From positions 1 to 7,403 of the forward strand of contig PEWM01000162.1 of NCBI GenBank assembly GCA_002779455.1: DNA of 7,403 nucleotides, read 5' to 3'. This stretch comes from Deltaproteobacteria bacterium CG07_land_8_20_14_0_80_60_11 (GTDB taxonomy: Bacteria > Desulfobacterota > Desulfobaccia > Desulfobaccales > 0-14-0-80-60-11). The notes beneath the pieces were generated by a model. The model had not been told where the DNA came from. It worked only from the letters and a program-made list of their open reading frames with translations, and searched no databases. Below are positions 1-5,708 of the stretch, in pieces (the first letter of the stretch is position 1; the number at the start of each line of letters is the position of its first letter). The position numbers and the translations under genes are program-made.

Positions 1-606
1 TTGCATATGGGAGATCTCACTTACGCGGTCATCGCGGGCACTGCCGAGGGGATACCCTCCGCGGTCACCGCGGCTTACCGCCTGATCTGCGACGGCTTGC
101 TGCAAGGCTTCCGCCGGCTGGGGATCGATGCCCGCCTGGGCCGCGGCATCATGAAACCGCCGCAGCAGGACATCTGCTTTCTGAGGGGGACGTTAGGTTC
201 CATTATGCATCGGGACCGGAAGTTCGTGGGGAGCGCCCAGACCTGGCACGCCTCCTCCATGTTGCAGCACGGCTCCGTCATTTTAGTGCCGCAGATCGAG
301 GCCTTGGTGAGTTTATGGCCGGGGAGCGCCGATTCCCCGGCGGAGTTGCGAGCCAAGCTGGAGGGGCGGATTATCTCGCTCCAGGAGATCCTGGGACGGC
401 TACCCGAGATGGCAGAAGTGAGAGCCGCCATTCGAGAGGGCATGGCTCAGACGCTGGGGATAAGATTTGCCCCGGGAGAACTGACGCCGGAAGAATGGAC
501 CCTGGCCAAAGACCTGGCCAATCAGGAGGACGACAAGAATCCATGCCCGACGAGGACCTTACCCAAATCTCCCTCGGCCGGTTCCGGGTCGGCATTACCG
601 GCCTGA
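1..606 (+). CDS. Lipoate-protein ligase A / octanoyltransferase family protein, C-terminal part (start outside window)
   Basis: The frame is open from base 1, so the gene begins upstream; TGA is at 604-606. The fragment (about 200 residues) carries the signature of the BPL/LPL catalytic domain: a lysine-containing KFVGSAQ segment followed by a LQHGSVIL segment, which in this family form the lipoyl/octanoyl-AMP site with the invariant lysine. Family members attach lipoate or octanoate to the lipoyl domains of glycine-cleavage H protein or 2-oxoacid dehydrogenases in the cytoplasm. The N-terminal RRxGGG-type region is missing because of the window edge. The last 20 or so residues, after DLANQEDDKN, are Pro/Ser/Ala-rich and lie in the 64-base overlap with the next gene, so they probably have no conserved role. 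Ligase and transferase cannot be told apart from this part. Confidence 0.8.
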   Translation: MHMGDLTYAVIAGTAEGIPSAVTAAYRLICDGLLQGFRRLGIDARLGRGIMKPPQQDICFLRGTLGSIMHRDRKFVGSAQTWHASSMLQHGSVILVPQIEALVSLWPGSADSPAELRAKLEGRIISLQEILGRLPEMAEVRAAIREGMAQTLGIRFAPGELTPEEWTLAKDLANQEDDKNPCPTRTLPKSPSAGSGSALPA

Positions 607-1043
607 AAGCGGCCATCGAAGCAGTAAAATCCTGGCGGGGGCGTCCTGAGGAAGAGATCGCCCAGGCTTTGCTTGTTAGGGTCAAGTCCAGCAACTACAT
701 CCCTGCCGCCGCTCAGGAAGAGTATAAGCAGGCGTTCTGGCGGGAATTCAAAAAGGCCCTGGGCGAGCAGGTGGAAGAGGAGAGAAGCGGGCTGCGCATC
801 AAGATTCTCGGTCCCGGCTGCCCTTCCTGCGAGCGGCTGGAGCAAACCGTCATGGCAGTGCTGGCGGAGCTGGGCCTCCCGGCGGAGGTTTCGCACGTCC
901 GGGATATGAAGGAGATCACCGCACTGGGGGTGTTTGGCACCCCGGCGCTCCTGATCAATGATGACGTCAAGGCTGTGGGCCAGATGCCCAGCCGGGAAGC
1001 GCTGAAAAAATGGCTACAGGAAGGTGCGGCGGCGCCAAGTTGA
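543..1043 (+). CDS. Two-domain thioredoxin-like protein (N-terminal helical domain + CPSC mini-thioredoxin)
   Basis: 166 residues from ATG 543, chosen because AGGAGGA at 524-530 is a strong ribosome site; the open frame extends upstream only as a shadow of the previous gene. Residues 1-75 are a mostly helical domain containing a NYIP segment. Residues 85-160 are a small thioredoxin fold of the MTH895/TM0996 type (Pfam Thioredoxin_3): LGPGCPSC with C93 and C96 as the redox pair, and the cis-proline P134 in GTPALLI. The likely role is cytoplasmic dithiol-disulfide exchange. The partner is not visible, but the gene sits four genes upstream of arsC, whose enzyme type needs a thiol donor. It overlaps the previous gene by 64 bases, and a small membrane-protein gene follows after 12 bases. 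Confidence 0.85.
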   Translation: MPDEDLTQISLGRFRVGITGLKAAIEAVKSWRGRPEEEIAQALLVRVKSSNYIPAAAQEEYKQAFWREFKKALGEQVEEERSGLRIKILGPGCPSCERLEQTVMAVLAELGLPAEVSHVRDMKEITALGVFGTPALLINDDVKAVGQMPSREALKKWLQEGAAAPS

Positions 1044-1055
1044 GCAAAGGGAAAT

Positions 1056-1226
1056 ATGCGGAAAAACAAGGTCCTGGTCTTTTTCCTCCTGGCTTTGGCT
1101 GCCTTATTGTTGCAGGTAATTCTGAGCCTGGGAAAACCGGATGGACAAAGTAGAAGTTGTTGTCCCTCTTCCCTTGATTTTTACCGCAACAATCCTTCAG
1201 AGAGTCAGAGGGGCGGCGGCCGTTAA
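1056..1226 (+). CDS. Small membrane-anchored Cys-Cys protein, 56 aa
   Basis: Short gene reading MRKNKVLVFF at the start and ending QRGGGR before TAA 1224-1226. Two lysines and an arginine precede a hydrophobic stretch at residues 6-25, which fits a single membrane anchor or uncleaved signal, with the C-terminal half probably outside. The exported half contains an adjacent cysteine pair in SRSCCPSSLD (residues 35-36) and no other cysteine. AAAGGGA at 1046-1052 could serve as ribosome site, although its spacing is short. It sits 12 bases after the upstream thioredoxin-like gene and 51 bases before a secreted thioredoxin-like gene, in the same direction. I do not recognise a named family. A redox or metal-thiol role is only suggested by context. 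Confidence 0.6.
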   Translation: MRKNKVLVFFLLALAALLLQVILSLGKPDGQSRSCCPSSLDFYRNNPSESQRGGGR

Positions 1227-1234
1227 AGGCCGCC
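1215..1234. other. GC-rich hairpin at the end of the 56-aa gene
   Basis: Inverted repeat GGCGGCC / GGCCGCC (1215-1221 and 1228-1234) with a 6-base loop that contains the stop codon. No T-run follows, so it is not a classical intrinsic terminator. It could stabilise the 3' end of an upstream mRNA segment or attenuate transcription inside the operon. Confidence 0.4.
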
Positions 1235-1277
1235 CAAGTTGGCGATATTAATTTGGTGAATGGAGGAACTTTTCATA

Positions 1278-1655
1278 ATGGTTCGAAAAACCGTTTTTAC
1301 CATCTTGTTAATTCTTGCTGCGGTTTTAAGCAACGCCGTTTCCCATGCGGACCAGCCCAAGCTGGCCCAGGTGGTTTACATTACTCTCACCAAGGCCTGC
1401 GGCTGCACGTTAGCCATCTGTCAGGCGGGTGACATCATGGTGGAAAACGTCTTTAACGGCGCCAGGCAGAGCCTGCTCAAGCGCATTGATTATTCCACCG
1501 ACAAGGAGACGGCCAAAGTTTATATCAAGCAATATCGGGTCACCCAGGCGCCGGCCCTGCTGTTCCTGGACGCCAAAGGCAATCTGCTCTGGACGAAAGC
1601 GGGGGAATTGGATGAAAAGGAAATTGCCGACAAGCTTTCCCAATTCGGCGGCTGA
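1278..1655 (+). CDS. Exported thioredoxin-like protein with CGC motif
   Basis: 125 residues. ATG 1278 is preferred over the in-frame ATG 1260 because GGAGG at 1262-1266 then lies about 11 bases upstream and the protein opens with a clean signal peptide: MVRK, a hydrophobic core to about residue 20, and a likely cleavage after SHA (residue 24). The mature part has a thioredoxin-like layout: a beta strand VVYITLT, cysteines C41, C43 and C48 in KACGCTLAIC, then VTQAPALLFLD with the cis-proline P92 and a strand GNLLW. The usual CxxC is replaced by CxC plus a third cysteine five residues on. The product probably acts in the periplasm on disulfides or metal thiols. The family is recognised by fold pattern only, so the substrate is unknown. 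The mini-thioredoxin gene follows after 26 bases. Confidence 0.75.
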   Translation: MVRKTVFTILLILAAVLSNAVSHADQPKLAQVVYITLTKACGCTLAICQAGDIMVENVFNGARQSLLKRIDYSTDKETAKVYIKQYRVTQAPALLFLDAKGNLLWTKAGELDEKEIADKLSQFGG

Positions 1656-1681
1656 ACCACTTGCAAAGGAGATGAAATACC

Positions 1682-1915
1682 ATGAAAAAATTACAGGTCT
1701 TGGGGCCGGGTTGCCCCAAATGCGTGGAACTGGCCAAGCGCACGGCAGAGGCGGCCAAAGCTCTCGGCGGCGACTATGAGGTGGAAAAGGTGAGCGAACT
1801 GAGCAAAATCATGGCCTTCGGCATCTTTACTACCCCGGCCCTGGTGGTGGACGGCGAGGTCAAGGTAGTGGGCCAGGTGCCCAGCGTGGACGAAATCAAA
1901 AAGATGATCTCCTGA
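1682..1915 (+). CDS. Mini-thioredoxin (MTH895/TM0996-like, CPKC)
   Basis: 77 residues, the normal length for these compact glutaredoxin-like thioredoxins. The sequence gives LGPGCPKC with the redox pair C11 and C14, the cis-proline P52 in TTPALVV, and a closing amphipathic helix. AAGGAG at 1667-1672 is the ribosome site. The protein is about half the size of the two-domain thioredoxin at 543-1043 and resembles its C-terminal domain. Proteins of this family often sit beside permeases and arsenic-resistance genes; here the next gene, 13 bases on, is arsC. A role in re-reducing the ArsC disulfide is a reasonable inference but is not shown by the sequence. Confidence 0.9.
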   Translation: MKKLQVLGPGCPKCVELAKRTAEAAKALGGDYEVEKVSELSKIMAFGIFTTPALVVDGEVKVVGQVPSVDEIKKMIS

Positions 1916-1928
1916 AGGATAGATGCGG

Positions 1929-2342
1929 ATGCTGAAGGTTTTATTTCTTTGCACCGAAAACGCCTGCCGCAGCCAGATGGCGGAGGGCCTGGTGAACCAC
2001 GATCTGGCCGGGCAGGTTAAGGCCTATTCCGCCGGGATCAGGCCCAGCCGGGTGAATCCCATGGCCATCCAGGTGATGGCCGAACTGGGCATCGACATCA
2101 GTCATCACCGCTCGAAATCCGTGGACGACCTGGCCGGGGAACAGTTCGACCTGGTGATCACCGTCTGCGACCAGGCCCAGGAACAGTGCCCCCTGTTTAC
2201 CGGGGAAACCGAGGTCATGCATGTCGGCTTCCCGGACCCGGCCAGAAGTTCCGGCAGTGAAAGGATTTTCAGAAAGGTGCGGGATGCCCTGCGGGAGCAA
2301 CTGGTGCCGCTGCTCCGGGAGAAACTCAGGGAGCGCGGTTGA
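1929..2342 (+). CDS. arsC: Arsenate reductase, LMW-phosphatase (thioredoxin-coupled) type
   Basis: Reduces arsenate to arsenite in the cytoplasm by a cysteine relay. All catalytic parts are present: the P-loop CTENACR (CX5R), FPDPA with the general-acid aspartate, and a second cysteine pair spaced as CX6C (VCDQAQEQC). Two ATGs are possible, 1923 and 1929. AAGGA at 1915-1919 lies 9 bases from ATG 1929 and 3 from ATG 1923, so I take 1929, giving 137 residues starting MLKVLFLC. If counted from 1923, the cysteines fall at 10, 82 and 89 and the aspartate at 105, the same numbers as in the staphylococcal pI258 enzyme. Such enzymes are recycled by thioredoxin, and three thioredoxin-fold genes lie just upstream. 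The exporter that must remove arsenite is not in the window. Confidence 0.95.
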   Translation: MLKVLFLCTENACRSQMAEGLVNHDLAGQVKAYSAGIRPSRVNPMAIQVMAELGIDISHHRSKSVDDLAGEQFDLVITVCDQAQEQCPLFTGETEVMHVGFPDPARSSGSERIFRKVRDALREQLVPLLREKLRERG

Positions 2343-2698
2343 TGCTGCCAAAATCGCCTCAGCCTGAACTCAGCCATTCCGGCGCCCATCCCGGCTGCTG
2401 CGGACATGATGCGGCAGGGGGGCCGGCTGCCGCCGCTAATCCGGCTGGGGCTTTACCGGAACGGCTGGAAAACGAGGCTGGGACCCTTTCAGGCTCTCTC
2501 AAACACTGGGTGTTATGGTTCCTGGCCTTTTTTGGCATCTACGCCTCCTCTTCCGTGTGTCCCTTCTGCGGCGCCCCGGGATGTCCGGTGGGGGCCGCCG
2601 GGGCCGTCCTGGTGGGGGGCGTCTTTGCCTGCCTGTGGCAGTATGGAAAAAGTGCTTGGGAGAAATTAAGAGGATTCGTTGCCAAAAATTCCCGATAG
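2342..2698 (+). CDS. Uncharacterised Cys-rich membrane protein coupled to arsC
   Basis: 118 residues from ATG 2342, whose A is the last base of the arsC stop (TGATG). AGGGAG at 2328-2333 lies 8 bases upstream, so translation is probably coupled to arsC. The N-terminus is soluble and carries a His/Cys cluster, HSGAHPGCCGHD (C19, C20). Two hydrophobic segments (about residues 55-70 and 83-100) flank a short turn with CPFCGAPGCPVG (C73, C76, C81). A further cysteine, C97, lies in the second helix. The pattern suggests a helical hairpin in the membrane with a thiol or metal site at the turn. I do not recognise the family. A part in arsenite or heavy-metal handling is suggested by coupling to arsC, not by homology. 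Confidence 0.7.
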   Translation: MLPKSPQPELSHSGAHPGCCGHDAAGGPAAAANPAGALPERLENEAGTLSGSLKHWVLWFLAFFGIYASSSVCPFCGAPGCPVGAAGAVLVGGVFACLWQYGKSAWEKLRGFVAKNSR

Positions 2699-2715
2699 CC
2701 TTGGGAAGGTGAACC

Positions 2716-3270
2716 ATGTTGTTGGAGAAGATTGAAAACTTTGACATCTTCCGCCCGAAAATGGACTCCACCAAGGAAGTCCTGCACGCCATCGCCACGT
2801 TCACGGCCGATATCTCACCCGCCTTCCCTTACGTGAATGCCGAGTTAGGTGGCTGGGACTATGATCAAACCAACCAGGCGCTCCTGCTCAAACTCTCCGA
2901 CGGCAAATGGATCACCCTGCACCCCCAAAAAATCGCCATTCGGGGGGCCAGAGACATAGAAGAGGCTAAGGCCCTGCTCGCCTGGATTCAGGCCCAGATC
3001 AACGACATCTATGCGCGCCGGGAAGCCGTCACCCCCCGCTTCACCAGCCAGGCCGGGCTCAAGGTCATGGAGATCTTGAAGCTGCTGCCCATGACGAACT
3101 GCAAGGCCTGCGGCTACGCCGCGTGCATGGCCTATGCCGCGGCCCTGCGGGAAGGCGAGATTTCGCTGAAGGCCTGCCAGCCCCTGTGGGAAGAGAAATA
3201 CCGGGAAAAGCGGGAAAAGCTCGAAGCCTATCTCCAGAGCTACGGCTGGCGGGCACTGGATGAAATTTGA
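2716..3270 (+). CDS. (Fe-S)-binding domain protein, paralogue 1
   Basis: 184 residues from ATG 2716, with GGGAAGG at 2703-2709 upstream. The N-terminal two thirds (to about residue 110) is a conserved domain of unknown function containing YVNAELGGWDYD and KIAIRGARDIEEA. Residues 118-160 match the small four-cysteine FeS domain (Pfam PF04060) found in the ACS/CODH corrinoid protein and in RnfB: C129, C132, C137 and C154 in CX2CX4CX16C spacing, expected to bind one [4Fe-4S] cluster. A charged helix WEEKYREKREKLEAYL closes the protein. There is no signal peptide or membrane segment, so it should be cytoplasmic. It lies 17 bases after the membrane-protein gene and is followed after 38 bases by a close paralogue. 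The likely use is electron transfer; the partner is unknown. Confidence 0.85.
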   Translation: MLLEKIENFDIFRPKMDSTKEVLHAIATFTADISPAFPYVNAELGGWDYDQTNQALLLKLSDGKWITLHPQKIAIRGARDIEEAKALLAWIQAQINDIYARREAVTPRFTSQAGLKVMEILKLLPMTNCKACGYAACMAYAAALREGEISLKACQPLWEEKYREKREKLEAYLQSYGWRALDEI

Positions 3271-3308
3271 AACCCCTTGAGTCGGGGTCCATCACCCCGG
3301 GAGGCAAG

Positions 3309-3863
3309 ATGTTACTGGAGCAGATTAAAAATTATGAAATCTTCCGGCCCAAGTGCGACTACAGCAAGGAAATCCTGCACGGCATCGCCACCTTTGACCC
3401 GGATATCTCCCCGGTCTTCCCCTACCTGAACGCCGAGTTGGGCGGGTGGGATTATGACCGGGACAATCAGGTGCTCATGCTCAAGCTTTCCGATGGCAAA
3501 GGGTTCACTATGCAGCGGCACGAGATCGCCATCAAGGGGGCCCGGGACATCGAGGAAGCCCACGCGTTGCTTTCATGGATCAAGGGGCAGATCAATGAGG
3601 TCTATGCGCGCCGGGAGGAGATTGCGCCCCGCTACACCGGCCAGGCCGGGCTCAGGGTCATGGACATCTTGAGGTTGCTGCCCATGACGAACTGTAAGGC
3701 CTGCGGCTACACCACCTGCATGGCCTATGCCGCGGCCCTCAGGGAAGGAGAGATTCGCCTGGAGGATTGTCCTCCGTTATGGGAGGAGAAGTTCCGGGAA
3801 AAACGGGAAAAGCTCCAGGCCTACCTGGAAAGCTTCGGCTGGCGGGCCCTGGACGCGGAATAG
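3309..3863 (+). CDS. (Fe-S)-binding domain protein, paralogue 2
   Basis: 184 residues, the same length as its upstream neighbour and colinear with it without gaps. ATG 3309 is chosen because GGGAGG at 3299-3304 precedes it and MLLEQI matches the paralogue start MLLEKI; an ATG at 3267 would overlap the previous stop and lacks this match. The cysteines are in identical positions (C129, C132, C137, C154), so the [4Fe-4S] site is kept. Differences cluster in the N-terminal domain, for example K14-C16 and the GFTMQRHE segment replacing WITLHPQK; the extra C16 is absent from copy 1. Tandem duplication is clear. No obvious intrinsic terminator follows before the convergent remnant 35 bases away. Confidence 0.85.
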   Translation: MLLEQIKNYEIFRPKCDYSKEILHGIATFDPDISPVFPYLNAELGGWDYDRDNQVLMLKLSDGKGFTMQRHEIAIKGARDIEEAHALLSWIKGQINEVYARREEIAPRYTGQAGLRVMDILRLLPMTNCKACGYTTCMAYAAALREGEIRLEDCPPLWEEKFREKREKLQAYLESFGWRALDAE

Positions 3864-3898
3864 GAACAGAGAGATTTTGGCATCATCCGGGCGGGAAG

Positions 3899-4546
3899 TT
3901 AAGTATAATGTACCTCAAAAACCTTCAACACCTCGTCGCCATAGTGGTTGATGACCTTGATGGCGATCTTGCCGGTGGCCGGTTTCGGGAAGGGGCGGCT
4001 CGTGGTGGAGTAGGGGGCGGACCAGGCGGCTTCGCCGATGTCGGCCCGGAGCGCCCGCTTTAACTTATCGTAGGGCTGATCGGCCCCGGTGAAGTAGGCG
4101 TGGCGCACAAAGAAGCTCTCGCCGTTGTAGCTGGTGTCAATGAACCAGGCGGCCAGATCATCCGTGGAACTGGAGCGAATCTGGCCGGTGGTGGGGTCGT
4201 AAATGTCCAGCCCCTTAATCCGCACCACGATCTTGCCGTCTGGCTGTGGCCGCACGTCCACGTCCGGCTCCCCGGAGACCATGAACAGGTTCCCCGCCCC
4301 GGTCTTTTTCAGGAGTTCATCGCCCATGGCCAGGTCCGGGTTCATGCGGCAAATCAGCACCGTGAGCCTGCCGTAGCGTTTAGCTTCTTCCGGCACATGG
4401 GGGTCGAAGGCGAAACCGCAGACGATGAGCAGGTCAAAGCCGATGCCTTTGACCGCTTCTTCGGCGGCTTCCTTCAGCATCGCGGGTCCCACGGCGCCGT
4501 ATTGCGGGCCGATGCACACGGCCAGCCGGGTGGCGGTAGAAGACAT
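3899..4546 (-). pseudogene. C-terminal fragment of a Mod-type site-specific DNA methyltransferase
   Basis: 215 codons from ATG 4546 to TAA 3899-3901. The reading (GPQYGAVGP, GFDLLIVCGFAFDPHV, MNPDLAMGDELL, DIYDPTTGQIRSSSTDD, NGESFFVRHAYFTGAD, KIAIKVINHYGDEVLKV) matches, from memory, the C-terminal region of large type III-like adenine methyltransferases of roughly 900 residues. The catalytic domain with the DPPY-type motif and the SAM site is absent. The true homology starts near codon 4 (TATRLAV). The ATG itself lies in the hicA-derived sequence upstream, so the present start arose by fusion. AAAGG sits 6 bases upstream of the ATG by chance, so a product could still be made, but it cannot methylate DNA. 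No restriction-subunit gene is visible. Confidence 0.7.
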
Positions 4547-4634
4547 GACTACCCTTTTGGCGGACCGGTTTGAAACCTAAACCCAGCAGAACCTTCTCCA
4601 TAGTTCGGCAATCCACCGAGGGAAGCCGGGTCAC
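4434..4634 (-). pseudogene. hicA: HicA toxin, 3'-truncated by fusion to the methyltransferase fragment
   Basis: GTG 4634 starts a HicA N-terminus: MTRLPSVDCRTMEKVLLGLG, then FKPVRQKGSHVFYRHPAGR. This keeps the double-stranded-RNA-binding-like fold start and the catalytic histidine of the GSH motif (H30). After about residue 39 (near base 4520) the frame enters the methyltransferase fragment out of phase and reads an unrelated Arg-rich tail to the stop at 4434. HicA toxins are normally about 75-80 residues mRNA-cleaving enzymes, so roughly half the fold is missing and activity is unlikely. The GTG start overlaps the stop of the hicB remnant (GTGA), the usual coupling of these pairs. Confidence 0.75.
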
Positions 4635-4831
4635 GCGCTCACCTCAATCTGTTGCAGGCCGACAAACTTTGGCAGTTCTTCCGGAGACCAGGGATATTCT
4701 TCCAGACACAACTCCAGGACTTCTTTAAGATTGTGGTGCAGTTCATCCAGGGTCGTCGCCTGGGTGTGCGCTCCTGGGATGCCGGGCACGAAACCCACAT
4801 AGAGCTCGGTATCCGGGTCCCATTCTACATA
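4631..4831 (-). pseudogene. hicB: HicB antitoxin, start lost
   Basis: A 66-codon frame reads YVEWDPDTEL, GFVPGIPGAHTQATTLDEL, KEVLELCLEEYPW, KFVGLQQIEV before TGA at 4631-4633. This is the compact HicB fold (partial RNase H-like) that masks HicA. The frame stays open upstream only to a TAG at 4865-4867 and contains no ATG, GTG or TTG before the first conserved strand. The first possible start is a GTG at 4798, which would remove residues 1-11. The normal start has therefore been lost by rearrangement or frameshift. It lies directly upstream of the truncated hicA, so the whole pair is dead or dying. Confidence 0.7.
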
Positions 4832-5100
4832 GGCGGGTCCGCTTTTCTGCTTTCCGGCGCCGGGCTATTGGTAAAATCTGAGGAAACAGCCAAGCCTGAA
4901 CTTATGAATCGAACCGATGCTCCGGCGGCCGATCGGTTATTTGAGTGCCGTCTTGCCGGAAGTATTTTTCCAGCACCGGAATGCTTATCCCAGGCTGACT
5001 TGAAATCATCTTCACGCTCCCTTACGATATTTTCAATCTGTCGCAGCTCTCTGGGAGATAAACGGTAATAGGAGGCCAGCGTGGAATTAGGGAATGTCAT
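4825..5100 (-). pseudogene. Composite open frame with a possible DUF4160-like C-terminal remnant
   Basis: 91 codons from ATG 5100. The first 42 residues (ASYYRLSPRELRQIENIV, then DDFKSAWDKHSG) resemble the C-terminal helices of small DUF4160-type proteins that often accompany TA-like pairs. The similarity is from memory and weak. The rest, rich in Ser/Arg/Ala, has no recognisable fold and runs into the decayed hicB region in another frame, ending at 4825. The ATG lies 7 bases after the stop of the broken relE gene. Best read as a remnant or junction sequence, not a working gene. The stretch 4865-4960 holds nothing else I can identify. Confidence 0.3.
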
Positions 5101-5107
5101 AATCGCT

Positions 5108-5377
5108 TCAATAGACTCCCTCGTGGGTGCCGATGGTTTCTAAAAAGACTTCTTCTTTGTCCAGAAATTTAAAAACTACCCGCAAATCATAGCCTAAAGA
5201 AAAGGCGTAGTTTCCCTTTAACGGTCCCCCCAGTTTGTAGGTTTTCAGAAGCGGATGGTATGGGTTTTTGGCAAATAAATTTAAGGCAATAGATAATTAT
5301 TGTTTAATTCCGGGATATTGTTTGACCTTCTTCTTATAGGCCCTCTTGAATCTTGGACCCCAGACAATCTCAATCAC
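5108..5377 (-). pseudogene. RelE/YafQ-family toxin with an in-frame TAA
   Basis: Read from GTG 5377, the frame gives MIEIVWGPRFKRAYKKKVKQ, then YPGIKQ, a TAA at 5299-5297 (codon 27), then LSIALNLFAKNPYHPLLKTY, KLGGPLKGNYAFSLGYDLRV, and VFKFLDKEEVFLETIGTHE to TGA 5108-5110. Total length is 89 codons, normal for RelE-type mRNA interferases. Both sides of the stop belong to the same family in the same frame, so a single base change explains the loss. The GTG overlaps the antitoxin stop by 8 bases, the usual antitoxin-first arrangement. As it stands only a 26-residue peptide would be made, so the antitoxin has no active partner here. A sequencing error at this base is the main alternative. Confidence 0.75.
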
Positions 5378-5591
5378 TTTCCAGGTCCTTGATCAAATCC
5401 TCTACCGTGCCCCTTTTGGTCAGTCCCTTCTTGTGCTCTCTCTGGACCTCCTTGACTTCCCGGGCAACCCTCAGCCTTTTTTGCTCAATGTTACGCTTTT
5501 TGAGGATATCTACCAGCATCTCCTGCTCGTCCAGGGACAAAGAGGCTATCTCGTCCAAAATTTGGTCAAGGTGAGGCTGAGTCACTTCCAT
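5370..5591 (-). CDS. Antitoxin of a RelE-type TA module
   Basis: 73 residues, acidic and helical: MEVTQPHLDQILDEI, SLDEQEMLVDILKKR, REHKKGLTKRG, TVEDLIKDLESD. The pattern of a DExEMLxDIL helix, a basic linker and a short acidic tail ending in EDLIKDLE is typical of antitoxins that pair with YafQ/RelE toxins. AGCGGAGGAAG lies just upstream of ATG 5591 as a strong ribosome site. It has no obvious DNA-binding domain beyond its N-terminal helices. Its toxin gene overlaps downstream but carries a stop codon, so this antitoxin may now act only on related toxins elsewhere, if at all. It follows the terminator of 5S copy 1 by about 70 bases, leaving room for its own promoter. Confidence 0.8.
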   Translation of the reverse strand: MEVTQPHLDQILDEIASLSLDEQEMLVDILKKRNIEQKRLRVAREVKEVQREHKKGLTKRGTVEDLIKDLESD

Positions 5592-5620
5592 GGGCTTCCT
5601 CCGCTGATAACCTTAAGGTC

Positions 5621-5649
5621 ATTTTAACCACGCCCATTAAATTTTGCAA
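5621..5649 (-). promoter_or_regulatory. Candidate sigma-70 promoter of the 5370-5591 antitoxin
   Basis: On the - strand TTGCAA (5649-5644) and TAAAAT (5626-5621) are separated by 17 bases. The pair lies 30 bases upstream of the antitoxin start and just downstream of a terminator. Found by eye; AT-rich context makes chance matches possible. Confidence 0.4.
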
Positions 5650-5653
5650 ATTG

Positions 5654-5690
5654 AATTAAAAAAAGCCCCCCTCCGTCAAGAGGCGGGCTT
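5654..5690 (-). terminator. Intrinsic terminator, copy 1
   Basis: On the - strand an 11-base stem (5690-5680 with 5673-5663, one mismatch) with loop TTGACG, followed by seven T. It ends transcription arriving from 5S copy 1. It is the same hairpin as at 6304-6336 and 7061-7092. Confidence 0.8.
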
Positions 5691-5708
5691 ACTGCAAGGA
5701 AATTAATG

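Noticed and set aside
371..1069. Several - strand open frames over the thioredoxin and ligase genes
   Set aside because: They are antisense shadows in GC-rich DNA; the + strand readings carry clear motifs.
3271..3306. ACCCC/GGGGT inverted repeats between the two Fe-S genes as a terminator
   Set aside because: Stems of only five bases, no T-run, and the ribosome site of the second gene lies inside. At most a weak local structure.
4100..4573. 157-codon + strand open frame
   Set aside because: Shadow of the methyltransferase fragment on the other strand, rich in Gly/His/Arg without a protein-family pattern.
4652..5068. 138-codon + strand open frame
   Set aside because: It lies opposite the hicB remnant and the composite frame, has no recognisable fold and no ribosome site; the antisense readings match known families.
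5108..5377. TAA in relE as programmed recoding
   Set aside because: TAA is not used for selenocysteine or pyrrolysine, and no stimulatory structure is seen. A nonsense mutation is simpler.
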